From Sulfidibacterium sp964473895 (GTDB lineage Bacteria; Bacteroidota; Bacteroidia; Bacteroidales; F082), in assembly GCA_964473895.1 (NCBI GenBank), contig CAYYRE010000001.1, positions 1 through 63,750 of the forward strand: a stretch of DNA of 63,750 bases. Direction: 5' to 3'. The notes below the pieces were generated by a model. That model had not been told where the DNA came from, did no database searches, and worked only from the letters and a program-made list of their open reading frames with translations. Below, one piece after another: positions 35,515 through 44,093 of this stretch (positions are counted from its first letter, which is position 1; each line of letters starts with the position of its first letter). The position numbers and the translations under genes are program-made.

Positions 35515-36210
35515 CTAGGCGTTAACCGATTTGGGATCTACTGCAACACCCGGACTCATGGTACTCGACAAATAAATGCTTTTCACATAATTTCCTTTGG
35601 CAGCGGCAGGTCTCAATTTAATAATGGTATTCAGTAATTCGGTGGCGTTTTCCATCAGTTTGTCGTTTTCAAAACTTACTTTTCCAACGGCACTGTGGAT
35701 AATTCCGTACTTGTCCACTTTAAAATCGATTTTACCTGCTTTGGCTGCTTTCACAGCGTTACCCACTTCCATGGTTACGGTACCGGTCTTCGGGTTTGGC
35801 ATCAAACCGCGGGGACCAAGAATCCTTCCGAGTTGTCCTACCTTGGGCATAACACTCGGCATGGTAATTACAACATCTACATCGGTCCAGCCTCCTTTGA
35901 TTTTTTGGATGTATTCATCCAATCCCACAAAGTCAGCACCTGCTGCTTTGGCTTCCTCCTCTTTGTCGGGTGTACACAGCACGAGGACACGCACGTCTTT
36001 GCCTGTACCATGGGGAAGGGTTACCGAACCTCTCACCATCTGGTTGGCTTTACGCGGGTCCACGCCAAGGCGCACACTCACATCTACCGAAGCATCAAAT
36101 TGAGTATAGGTGATATTCTTTACTAATTCAATGGCTTCTGCTAAGGAGTACTGTTTATTCTTGTCGAATTTGGCCAAAGCTTCTTTGTGTTTTTTTGACA
36201 TTTTTGCCAT
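35515..36210 (-). CDS. rplA: 50S ribosomal protein L1
   Basis: 231 residues, with the two-domain L1 signature: VSVRLGVDPRKANQMVRGSVTLPHGTGK and ILGPRGLMPNPKTGTV. L1 binds 23S rRNA at the stalk and in other bacteria represses its own mRNA. Confidence 0.97.
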   Translation of the reverse strand: MAKMSKKHKEALAKFDKNKQYSLAEAIELVKNITYTQFDASVDVSVRLGVDPRKANQMVRGSVTLPHGTGKDVRVLVLCTPDKEEEAKAAGADFVGLDEYIQKIKGGWTDVDVVITMPSVMPKVGQLGRILGPRGLMPNPKTGTVTMEVGNAVKAAKAGKIDFKVDKYGIIHSAVGKVSFENDKLMENATELLNTIIKLRPAAAKGNYVKSIYLSSTMSPGVAVDPKSVNA

Positions 36211-36233
36211 ATTCTCCTCCTGTTAACAGATTA

Positions 36234-36674
36234 TTAATTTGCGGGGAATTCACCCTTAATTGTTACACCCATACTCCTTGCCGTACCGGCTACCATACGC
36301 ATGGCCGATTCCACGGTGAAAGCGTTTAAATCTTTCATCTTGGCTTCGGCAATGGTTCTTACCTGATCCCAGGTAATGCTGGCTACTTTCACACGGTTAG
36401 GTTCGGCCGAGCCTTTTTTCAGCTTGGCTGCCTCCATGATTTGTACAGCCACCGGAGGTGTTTTGATGATGAAATCAAAAGATTTATCCTTATAAACAGT
36501 AATGATAACGGGGATGACCTTACCGGCCTGATCCTGCGTACGCGCATTAAACTGTTTACAGAACTCCATGATGTTCACCCCTTTGGCACCTAAAGCCGGT
36601 CCAACGGGAGGGGATGGGTTTGCAGCACCGCCTCTAATCTGTAGTTTAATTAATCCTATTACTTCTTTTGCCAT
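36234..36674 (-). CDS. rplK: 50S ribosomal protein L11
   Basis: 146 residues. IKLQIRGGAANPSPPVGPALGAKGVNIMEFCKQFN is the signature N-terminus; the RNA-binding C-terminal part ends with SMGVTIKGE. It is 23 bp upstream of rplA. Confidence 0.97.
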   Translation of the reverse strand: MAKEVIGLIKLQIRGGAANPSPPVGPALGAKGVNIMEFCKQFNARTQDQAGKVIPVIITVYKDKSFDFIIKTPPVAVQIMEAAKLKKGSAEPNRVKVASITWDQVRTIAEAKMKDLNAFTVESAMRMVAGTARSMGVTIKGEFPAN

Positions 36675-36705
36675 TTTAAACCCATTGTTTAAAATTAGTT
36701 AATTA

Positions 36706-37251
36706 CTATTCTTTCTCTACCTGCATGAAACCGAGTTCCAAAGGTGTTTTACGGCCAAAGATTTTGACCATCACTTTCAACCGTTTCTTTTCTTCGTTGA
36801 TCTCTTCGATCACACCGCTGAAACTGCTGAAAGGACCATCGATTACGGTGACCGTTTCACCCACAATAAAGGGGATGTTTACCTCTTCGCCTTGCTCGGC
36901 CAATTCGTCCACTTTTCCGAGGATCCGTTTCACTTCGGCCGGGCGAATGGGATCCGGCTTTCCGGCTGTACCCAAAAATCCCAATACATCCGGAATGTTC
37001 CGGATAATGTGGGGGATTTCGCCGGTAAGCTCTGCTTCAATCAGAACGTATCCGGGAAAATAATTGCGTTCTTTGCTGATTTTTTTCCCTTTACGGATCT
37101 GATAAACCTTTTCGGTGGGAATGAGAACCTGCGAAATGTAATCCTCTATGCCGAGACGTTTAATCTCATTTTCGAGGCGTTCTTTCACCTTTTTCTCCTT
37201 GCCACTGATGGCTCTGACCACATACCATTTTTTACCGGAATCTTCGTTCAT
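36706..37251 (-). CDS. nusG: Transcription termination/antitermination protein NusG
   Basis: 181 residues: NGN domain starting KKWYVVRAISGKEKKVKERLE, then the KOW motif IVGETVTVIDGPFSSFSGVIEEIN. Ends in ELGFMQVEKE. It lies between secE and rplK in the standard order. Confidence 0.97.
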   Translation of the reverse strand: MNEDSGKKWYVVRAISGKEKKVKERLENEIKRLGIEDYISQVLIPTEKVYQIRKGKKISKERNYFPGYVLIEAELTGEIPHIIRNIPDVLGFLGTAGKPDPIRPAEVKRILGKVDELAEQGEEVNIPFIVGETVTVIDGPFSSFSGVIEEINEEKKRLKVMVKIFGRKTPLELGFMQVEKE

Positions 37252-37324
37252 GTTGCAGGCAGGTTCTGATGAGTAATTAACAAGTTAAAAATATATTTAA
37301 TTCGAACAGTACGTTTCAATACTA

Positions 37325-37522
37325 TTAAAAAAGGCCGTAAAACCTTTGTAAAATAGTTGAAAATGAGACATCCATCAGATAAACCACAATGGCGATTATC
37401 AGGGAAGCAACGGATACCACAATAGCACTGTTCTGCAGCTCACTCCAAGTTGGCCAGGACACCTTGTGCATCCATTCGTTATTAACTTCTTTCAGGTAGC
37501 TAACAATACTAAATTTTGCCAT
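37325..37522 (-). CDS. secE: Preprotein translocase subunit SecE
   Basis: 65 residues from the ATG at 37522; the frame extends into the tRNA-Trp gene and the longer form is rejected. It has one membrane helix (AIVVSVASLIIAIVVYLMDVSF) preceded by the conserved EVNNEWMHKVSWPTWSEL. Confidence 0.95.
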   Translation of the reverse strand: MAKFSIVSYLKEVNNEWMHKVSWPTWSELQNSAIVVSVASLIIAIVVYLMDVSFSTILQRFYGLF

Positions 37523-37537
37523 TTCACTAAAATTTTG

Positions 37538-37610
37538 CACGGGTGGTAGGAATCGAACCCACAACCAACGGTTTTGGAGACCGCTACTCTACCAATTGAG
37601 CTACACCCGT
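37538..37610 (-). tRNA. tRNA-Trp (CCA)
   Basis: 73 nt cloverleaf on the minus strand with acceptor ACGGGTG/CACCCGT, D-arm TAGCTCAATTGGTAGAG and anticodon loop CTCCAAA (anticodon CCA). It lies between tuf and secE, a widespread bacterial order. Confidence 0.97.
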
Positions 37611-37630
37611 ATGTGCCGTCTAAGCAGCCA

Positions 37631-37664
37631 AAAGGCATCCCGATCTTTCCTCGGGATACCTTTT
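37631..37664 (-). terminator. Terminator-like hairpin downstream of tuf
   Basis: AAAGG.ATCCCGA / TCGGGAT.CCTTT on the minus strand with a 7-nt loop and a weak T stretch. It may lower read-through from tuf into tRNA-Trp and secE. Confidence 0.6.
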
Positions 37665-37687
37665 ATTGCTTTATGATGGTTTTACAT

Positions 37688-38878
<1,191 letters not shown>

Positions 38879-38938
38879 ATTAAAAATGTTAAAAAATTAA
38901 TGTTTGTTTATTACTTTATTTCTATTTCAATTTCGATG

Positions 38939-39010
38939 AGCCGAGGACGAGAATTGAACTCGTGACCCCTTCCTTACCAAGGAAGTGCTCTACCCCTGAG
39001 CTACCCCGGC
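38939..39010 (-). tRNA. tRNA-Thr (GGT)
   Basis: 72 nt with acceptor GCCGGGG paired to CCTCGGC, anticodon loop CTTGGTA (GGT), T-arm GGGGTCACGAGTTCAATTC. Last tRNA before tuf. Confidence 0.96.
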
Positions 39011-39018
39011 AAATTTTG

Positions 39019-39091
39019 AGCGGGAAACCGGGCTCGAACCGGCCACCTACAGCTTGGAAGGCTGTCGCTCTACCAGATGAGCTACTCCCGC
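39019..39091 (-). tRNA. tRNA-Gly (TCC)
   Basis: 73 nt, acceptor GCGGGAG/TTCCCGC, anticodon loop CTTCCAA (TCC), T-loop GGTTCGAGCCC. It lies 8 nt upstream of tRNA-Thr(GGT) in transcription order. Confidence 0.96.
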
Positions 39092-39192
39092 TTTTCATGT
39101 CAAAAGTTTAAAGTAAAAAGTGAAAAGTTCAACGCCGGGTTGCATGGCGTTTAAACTGTAGCCTTTTTACTTTAGCCTTTTTACAAATCTGG

Positions 39193-39274
39193 TGGGGGGA
39201 GGAGGATTCGAACCTCCGAAGGCTAAGCCAACAGATTTACAGTCTGCCCCGTTTGACCGCTTCGGTATCCCCCC
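39193..39274 (-). tRNA. tRNA-Tyr (GTA)
   Basis: 82 nt with a long variable arm as expected for Tyr. Acceptor GGGGGGA/TCCCCCC, anticodon loop CTGTAAA (GTA). Confidence 0.96.
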
Positions 39275-39303
39275 GTATTCTTTTTCAATATGTGTATGAA
39301 CTG

Positions 39304-39377
39304 AGCCAGCAGAGGGATTCGAACCCCCGACCGGCTGATTACAAATCAGCTGCTCTGGCCAACTGAGCTATGCTGGC
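39304..39377 (-). tRNA. tRNA-Thr (TGT)
   Basis: 74 nt, acceptor GCCAGCA/TGCTGGC, anticodon loop TTTGTAA (TGT). First gene of the tRNA-tuf operon. Confidence 0.96.
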
Positions 39378-39438
39378 ACTTTTTTCTCTCGCCTTTCCCA
39401 GTTTCTTTACTTTGATAGCAGTACTTTCAGAACACTTC

Positions 39439-39472
39439 AAAAAAAAGCAGACCTCCTCTCAAAAAGGTCTGC
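39439..39472 (-). terminator. Terminator of hpf, overlapping the tRNA-tuf promoter
   Basis: On the minus strand GCAGACC (39472-39466), a 12-nt loop, GGTCTGC (39453-39447) and eight T (39446-39439). The first G of the stem is also the last base of the promoter -7 box. Confidence 0.85.
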
Positions 39473-39503
39473 AAAAATAGAATGTTTCGTTGAAATTACC
39501 AAA
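39472..39503 (-). promoter_or_regulatory. Promoter of the tRNA-tuf-secE-rpo operon
   Basis: TTTG at 39503-39500, 20-nt spacer, TATTTTTG at 39479-39472 (minus strand), a full consensus match. The expected start point falls inside the 5' arm of the hpf terminator hairpin. Confidence 0.75.
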
Positions 39504-39527
39504 CTATTTTTTCAAAAAGTTTAAAAT

Positions 39528-39824
39528 TTATTTTTTGAACCGTTCCTTATACTTTTCAACTTGTTTTCTTAATGCGTCAATTGCTTGATCAACAGAACCT
39601 TCAAAGGTTTTGGTCTGTTTCTTGGCAAACAATTCTTCACCCTTCAAAAGCAGCCGGATCTCGGCAATTTTGTTTTCACGGGTTTCGCTGTTGTCCAGTC
39701 TTAAAACCACATCCGAATCCAAAATCTGTTCGTGAAATCCAAAATACTTTTGCAGTTTCCGTTGAATGAAATCTTCCAACTTTTGGTCTGCTTTGAACTT
39801 TACCGATTTTACATTAACGTTCAT
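39528..39824 (-). CDS. hpf: Ribosome hibernation promoting factor, HPF/RaiA (YfiA) family
   Basis: 98 residues, short form. VKSVKFKADQKLEDFIQRKLQKYFGF is the family start; the basic centre (RENKIAEIRLLLKGEELFAKKQTKTFEGSVDQAIDALRKQVEKYKERF) fits the alpha/beta fold that binds between the ribosomal subunits. It follows xerC by 14 bp and is co-transcribed. Confidence 0.93.
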   Translation of the reverse strand: MNVNVKSVKFKADQKLEDFIQRKLQKYFGFHEQILDSDVVLRLDNSETRENKIAEIRLLLKGEELFAKKQTKTFEGSVDQAIDALRKQVEKYKERFKK

Positions 39825-39838
39825 AGGAACCTCCTTTT

Positions 39839-40720
39839 TTAATGTGCCCTGGGATGGGCGTGAGAATATATTGATTTTAACTGTTCGATACTGGTATGCG
39901 TGTAGATCTGCGTTGCCGACAGGTCTGCATGTCCCAGCAGCTCTTTTATGGCATTGAGCGATGCGCCTTTGTTCAACAAATGGGTGGCGAACGTATGGCG
40001 TAATACGTGCGGGCTTTTACGGTCGGTGGTGTATCCGCTCAGTGCTGCGTGTACGATGCGGTAGATCAGTTTGGGATAAGCTTGCGTACCTTTGTTGGTC
40101 ACAATAAACCAGGTTTCTCCACCGGGAAAAGCTTTCTCTTTGGCTTTAAGGTAATGTTGCATTTCATCAGCCATCTGTTTTGAAAACGGAATAATCCGCT
40201 CTTTATTTCGTTTGCCCCTCACTTTTAACCGGTTTTCCGGTAAATTAATGTCGGTGGTTTTCAATCCAATGAGTTCGCTGAGCCGCATGCCGGTGGCATA
40301 AAGCAAGAGAATGACCATCCGGTCACGGATACCGGAAAAATCTTGTTCCGGAACAAGGTTATATAATAAGGTGTACATTTTGCTTTCGTCCACATAAACC
40401 GGCAATGGTTTTCCTTTTTTTAAATTGTGGATATTTTGGGTCGGATTGTGACCAATAACCCCGTTGCGTAACAAAAATTTGTAGTAGGCTTTCAGCGAAC
40501 TGATTTTCCGGTTAATACTTGCCGGCGAAAGTTTCCGGTCCATGAGGGCGGCAATCCACGAACGGATCATTTCCATATTCGCCTCTTCCGGGCTGTCCAG
40601 CTCGTACTGTTTTTGCAAAAAGTCACAGAAAGTTTCAATATCCTTTTGATAGGCAAGGAGCGTATGACGGGAGTTCCGTTTTTCGGTCTGCAGGTATCTG
40701 ATAAATTGGCTTACGCTCAT
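39839..40720 (-). CDS. xerC: Tyrosine recombinase, XerC/XerD family
   Basis: 293 residues from the ATG at 40720; an earlier frame through the terminator is rejected. The SAM-like N-terminal DNA-binding domain is followed by the catalytic domain with R146 (ATGMRLSEL), K170, H238-x-x-R241 (HVLRHTFATHLL), H264 (LGHADLS) and the nucleophile Y273 (QIYTHTS). Xer recombinases resolve chromosome dimers at dif. The place next to rpsU and hpf is usual for Bacteroidota. C or D cannot be told apart here; the symbol is tentative. Confidence 0.92.
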   Translation of the reverse strand: MSVSQFIRYLQTEKRNSRHTLLAYQKDIETFCDFLQKQYELDSPEEANMEMIRSWIAALMDRKLSPASINRKISSLKAYYKFLLRNGVIGHNPTQNIHNLKKGKPLPVYVDESKMYTLLYNLVPEQDFSGIRDRMVILLLYATGMRLSELIGLKTTDINLPENRLKVRGKRNKERIIPFSKQMADEMQHYLKAKEKAFPGGETWFIVTNKGTQAYPKLIYRIVHAALSGYTTDRKSPHVLRHTFATHLLNKGASLNAIKELLGHADLSATQIYTHTSIEQLKSIYSHAHPRAH

Positions 40721-40730
40721 AGATAAAATG

Positions 40731-40782
40731 AAAAAACTTTGATTCAAAGATAGGAAATCTTTCCACTGAATCAAAGTTTTTT
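40731..40782 (-). terminator. Terminator of rpsU with an embedded promoter
   Basis: A perfect 16-bp inverted repeat (AAAAAACTTTGATTCA and complement, arms 40767-40782 and 40731-40746) with a 20-nt loop; on the minus strand it ends in TTTTTT. The loop and arms contain the xerC promoter boxes. Confidence 0.85.
40745..40775 (-). promoter_or_regulatory. Promoter of xerC-hpf, inside the rpsU terminator
   Basis: TTTG at 40775-40772 (in the 5' arm), 19-nt spacer, TATCTTTG at 40752-40745 (loop and start of 3' arm) on the minus strand. Initiation about 5 nt further on gives an mRNA with a 20-nt leader before the xerC ATG and without the 5' arm. Confidence 0.7.
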
Positions 40783-40809
40783 CTCTCGAAAATCCTTAAA
40801 AAAGCTTAA

Positions 40810-41004
40810 TTAACCTTGTTCGGCCTGACGGAGCTTCTGAATGTAAATCGCTTTGAGCTTTTGTTCACGCCTTCGTACCGAAGGTTTGGTGTAACGCTGG
40901 CGTTCGCGAAGGGCACGCATGGTGCCTGTTTTTTCAAACTTGCGTTTGAAACGTTTCAGTGCCCGGTCAATGTTTTCGCCTTCTTTTACAGGAATAATAA
41001 TCAT
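40810..41004 (-). CDS. rpsU: 30S ribosomal protein S21
   Basis: 64 residues with the S21 signature IIPVKEGENIDRALKRFKRKFEKTGTMRALRERQ..YTKPS followed by basic residues. It binds 16S rRNA near the anti-Shine-Dalgarno site. Confidence 0.97.
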   Translation of the reverse strand: MIIIPVKEGENIDRALKRFKRKFEKTGTMRALRERQRYTKPSVRRREQKLKAIYIQKLRQAEQG

Positions 41005-41059
41005 TGTAAATACCTACTTTCTTTTTAGTTAATAATAAAAAAATGATTATTTCGGACGG

Positions 41060-41067
41060 CAAAAGTA
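41060..41067 (-). promoter_or_regulatory. Probable -7 box of rpsU
   Basis: TACTTTTG on the minus strand, about 55 nt before the rpsU ATG. The -33 box is not clear. Confidence 0.4.
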
Positions 41068-41104
41068 TAAAAAATTTCTTTCCACTCATCCATAAAATGG
41101 TGAA

Positions 41105-41285
41105 TTGTTTTTTTGGGGCGCTCTGCCCACAGGGCCATCACGGGCTGTCCGTTTTAGCCGCGTTGCCTGCAGCAGGTTTTGCCCGTCAGTGCGTGGGCTT
41201 CCTCACGTCAGCCTCCGCCTTCCTGCAAAAACCATGCTGCCGGCTTCCGCGGGCTGCCACTTCCATCCCTGGCGCATATGTTCGT
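41105..41285. other. GC-rich non-coding element between dipeptidyl peptidase and rpsU
   Basis: About 180 bp, clearly richer in GC than its surroundings, containing GGGCGCTCTGCCC, GGGCCATCACGGGCTGTCC, CTGCAGCAG and GCTGCCACTTCCATCCC. Open frames across it have no recognisable protein character. The pattern GGGCGC...ACGGGCTGTCC...GCCACTTCCATCCCT resembles an element I have seen in intergenic regions of other Bacteroidota; I cannot name it. It could be a structured RNA or a repeat relic. Confidence 0.45.
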
Positions 41286-41365
41286 TTTGTGTTGGTTTTC
41301 TTCCACTATTTCCGGCGTATGCTTTCGCTTGTGCCGGCACTTTGCAAATTGTGTGTTATGGAAAA

Positions 41366-41463
41366 GGTCCCAGCGGATGTTGGAAGGTTGATTTGGATAT
41401 GGTCCCAGCGGATGCTGGAACCATTTGTGGTGTTGATTTATGGTCCCAGCGGATGCTGGAACC
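41366..41463. repeat. Three copies of a 22-bp palindromic repeat
   Basis: GGTCCCAGCGGATGCTGGAACC at 41401-41422 and 41442-41463, and a diverged copy (GTTGGAAGG end) at 41366-41387. Each folds as GGTcCCAGC-GGAT-GCTGGaACC with one mismatch. Spacings are 35 and 41 bp. Confidence 0.75.
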
Positions 41464-41512
41464 ATTGTATTATTGTATTACGGTAAATTGCGATTGCATA
41501 TGGCCGGCTATT

Positions 41513-41562
41513 AAAAAAGGCCGGGATTTTCCGTAAGAATATCTACGGTAAAAATTCCGGCC
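41513..41562 (-). terminator. Terminator of the dipeptidyl peptidase gene
   Basis: On the minus strand GGCCGGAATTTTTACCGTA pairs with TACGGAAAATCCCGGCC (small bulge), followed by TTTTTT. It begins about 35 bp after the stop. Confidence 0.85.
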
Positions 41563-41597
41563 AGCTGTAATTTCTAAGGTAAAACGTATAAAATGTT

Positions 41598-43712
41598 TTA
41601 TTTCAGGTATTTCAAAATAAAATCGGTCATTTTCGTGTAAAGATGGTACCGTGTGTTTCCACCGTAAATACCATGGTTTTTGTTGGGATAGACCATAAGT
41701 TCAAATTGTTTGTTGGCATTTACCAAAGCCGAAATCATGGTCATGGAGTTGATGGGGTGCACATTGTCGTCGCCACTGCCGAAACACAGCAGATAATGGC
41801 CTTTGATGTTGTTCACATATTTCAGGGGTGAATTGTCATCATAACCTTCTTTATTCGCTTTTGGCGTTCGCATATAGCGTTCGGTGTAGATGTTGTCGTA
41901 AAAACGCCAGTTGGTTACCGGAGCAACAGCCACGGCTGTGCTGAAAACGTCTGCGCCTTTGGTGATGGCCAGGCTGGCCATAAAACCACCATAGCTCCAT
42001 CCGAAAATTCCAATTCTGGTGCTGTCCACATAAGGAAATTTCCCTATCAGCCGGGCAGCTTCTATCTGATCGGCAATTTCATACTTTCCCAGTTGTTCGT
42101 AAGTCATTTTTTTGAAAAGTTCGCCCCGTGCGCCGGTGCCGCGGTTATCCACCGAAACAACGATGATGCCCTTTTCGGCAAGCATTTGAAACCAAAAGTA
42201 GTTGCTCCAGCCCCAGGCGTTGTTCACCGTGTTGGCACCGGGACCGCCGTACACATACATGAGGACCGGATACTTTTTCAGCGGGTCGAAATGGGGCGGC
42301 TTTATAATCCATGCGTTGAGATCCACTTGTTTCCCGTTGGGCAGTTTAAATTCGGGCGATTGTAGTGTGATAAACTCTTCTTTGCTCAGCGCATATCCCT
42401 GCATCTTTTTTATAAAAGCTTTGTTGTCTTCCAAAACACGGATTTGTTGTCCGGTGTAATTGTTTACCGTGATGTAGGGTGGGGTGTTGGCATCACTCCA
42501 GGTGTTGATATAGTAATCGAAACTTTTGCTGAACTGTGCCTCGTTGGTGCCGGGGCGGGTGGAAATCTGCCGGATTTTTCCTTTCAGGTTTACCGCCAGG
42601 ATGTCTCTGTCCATAGGAGAAGTCTTTGCTGCCTGGAAGAAAACCAGTTTTTTTGCCGGATTGTAACCGTACACCTTGGTTACATCGTAAGCCCCTTTGG
42701 TAAGTTGCTTTTCCTTGTGACGGGTCATGTCTTCAAGGTAAATGGCATTGTATCCGTTTTTTTCGGAAGTGATCAGAAAATGTTTTCCGTCCGGCAAGAA
42801 GGTCAGGTCATCAGTTATGTCGATATAATACTTGTTGTCTTCGGTGTAAATGACTTTTGAAGTGCCGGTGGCCGCATCGGCCAACAAAATATCCAGATGG
42901 TTTTGCAACCGGTTGAGCCGTTCAATGGCCAGCTTTCCAGGTTGTTTTGTCCATTTAATGCGGGGAATGTATTGATCGGTATTGCTGCCCACATCCATTT
43001 TGGTGAATTTTCCAGTAGCAAGATCGTACGTAAAGATTTGAACAATGGAGTTGTTTTCGCCTGCTACAGGATATTTGTAAGTGTATTCTTCGGGATAAGC
43101 GTTTTTTGGGCCGTGGTAAAAAGGCAATGTGTATTGTTTTACCTTACTTTCATCGAAGCGGTAAAAAGCAATCATTTTTCCGTCGGGTGACCAGAAAAAG
43201 GCTTTGGTAAAGCTGAATTCTTCTTCGTAAACCCAGTCACAGGTACCGTTGATGATACTGTTTTTCTTTCCATCAAAAGTGATCTGTTTTTCTTCTCCCG
43301 TTTTCAGGTCTTTAATAAAAATGTTGTTGTTTCTCACAAAGGCCACTTTGGTGCCGTCCGGAGAGAAATCGGCCAATCTTTGTTTGCCTTTATCCGATAG
43401 CGGGGTGAGTTTTTTGGTTTTGGTATCCCAAATGTAATCATACGAAATACGCGAATGACGATAAATTTGTTCGGTTTGCGTAGGGAAAATGAATTTGGTT
43501 TCCTCTTTGTTTACCGAAAAGTTACCGATTTTAATGGGCGATTTTTTCCCTTCCGGGATCAACGCTTTCCCGTCAACAAGCGTATAGACCGAATCGCCGG
43601 TTTTATAATCGTACACCACAATGGAGCCGTTTTTGATTTCGGTGTATTGTTTGCCGTTATTGAGTGAAACAATGCCGTGGACGGTTTTGGGGTAAAGCGT
43701 GTAATTGGTCCA
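41598..43712 (-). CDS. Dipeptidyl peptidase IV-like S9 peptidase, N-terminus in a gap
   Basis: 704 residues are visible and the frame is still open where it meets the N run (reads WTNYTLYPKTVHGIVSLNNGK at the edge). The missing part should be a signal peptide and some 20-40 residues. An eight-bladed propeller (PF00930) fills residues ~50-450 and the peptidase S9 domain the rest, with Ser in GIFGWSYGGFMASL, Asp in FGSGDDNVHP and His in YPNKNHGIYGG. The enzyme removes X-Pro dipeptides, in Bacteroidota usually in the periplasm. The ATG at 43619 is internal. Confidence 0.92.
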   Translation of the reverse strand, partial: WTNYTLYPKTVHGIVSLNNGKQYTEIKNGSIVVYDYKTGDSVYTLVDGKALIPEGKKSPIKIGNFSVNKEETKFIFPTQTEQIYRHSRISYDYIWDTKTKKLTPLSDKGKQRLADFSPDGTKVAFVRNNNIFIKDLKTGEEKQITFDGKKNSIINGTCDWVYEEEFSFTKAFFWSPDGKMIAFYRFDESKVKQYTLPFYHGPKNAYPEEYTYKYPVAGENNSIVQIFTYDLATGKFTKMDVGSNTDQYIPRIKWTKQPGKLAIERLNRLQNHLDILLADAATGTSKVIYTEDNKYYIDITDDLTFLPDGKHFLITSEKNGYNAIYLEDMTRHKEKQLTKGAYDVTKVYGYNPAKKLVFFQAAKTSPMDRDILAVNLKGKIRQISTRPGTNEAQFSKSFDYYINTWSDANTPPYITVNNYTGQQIRVLEDNKAFIKKMQGYALSKEEFITLQSPEFKLPNGKQVDLNAWIIKPPHFDPLKKYPVLMYVYGGPGANTVNNAWGWSNYFWFQMLAEKGIIVVSVDNRGTGARGELFKKMTYEQLGKYEIADQIEAARLIGKFPYVDSTRIGIFGWSYGGFMASLAITKGADVFSTAVAVAPVTNWRFYDNIYTERYMRTPKANKEGYDDNSPLKYVNNIKGHYLLCFGSGDDNVHPINSMTMISALVNANKQFELMVYPNKNHGIYGGNTRYHLYTKMTDFILKYLK

Positions 43713-43812
43713 NNNNNNNNNNNNNNNNNNNNNNNNNNNNNNNNNNNNNNNNNNNNNNNNNNNNNNNNNNNNNNNNNNNNNNNNNNNNNNNNNNNNNNNN
43801 NNNNNNNNNNNN
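43713..43812. other. Assembly gap of 100 N
   Basis: Exactly 100 N between the start of the dipeptidyl peptidase gene and the first base of a tRNA-Val gene. The round number suggests a placeholder of unknown length. Confidence 0.95.
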
Positions 43813-43887
43813 GGGACATTAGCTCAGTTGGTTTAGAGCATTGCTTTCACAGAGCAGGGGTCACTGGTTCGAATCCAGTATGTCCCA
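43813..43887 (+). tRNA. tRNA-Val (CAC)
   Basis: 75 nt, acceptor GGGACAT/ATGTCCC, anticodon stem TTGCT/AGCAG, loop TTCACAG (CAC). Acceptor, D- and T-arms are identical to the next tRNA. The gap ends at its first base. Confidence 0.92.
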
Positions 43888-43950
43888 CATTTTTTTCCGA
43901 ACGGATATTCGTTCAGTTGGTTTACCTGCCGGCTATCCAGACATAAATTA

Positions 43951-44025
43951 GGGACATTAGCTCAGTTGGTTTAGAGCATCGCCTTGACAGGGCGGGGGTC
44001 ACTGGTTCGAATCCAGTATGTCCCA
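43951..44025 (+). tRNA. tRNA-Val (GAC)
   Basis: 75 nt, same acceptor, D-arm and T-arm as the copy 63 bp upstream; anticodon stem TCGCC/GGCGG, loop TTGACAG (GAC). Confidence 0.95.
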
Positions 44026-44034
44026 CTCAGGTTA

Positions 44035-44090
44035 GATTTTAGAATTTAGATTTTAGAATTTAGAATTCTGAATTCTGATTTCTGAATTTA
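44035..44090. repeat. Low-complexity TTTAGAA/GAATTCTGA repeat
   Basis: AT-rich short direct repeats (TTTAGATTTTAGAA twice, then GAATTCTGA variants) between tRNA-Val and the porP stop. It looks like slippage sequence, not a gene. Confidence 0.6.
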
Positions 44091-44093
44091 TTA

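Noticed and set aside
39839..40720. XerC/D as integrase of a mobile element
   Set aside because: Neighbours are hpf and rpsU as in many Bacteroidota chromosomes; no attachment repeats or cargo are seen.
41366..41463. Possible short CRISPR array
   Set aside because: Only three units, one diverged, uneven 13-19 nt spacers, strongly palindromic, and no cas gene in the window.
41043..41536. Overlapping open frames across the GC-rich element and repeats
   Set aside because: All frames on both strands are open only because of composition; they run through palindromic repeats and have no start signal or conserved motif.
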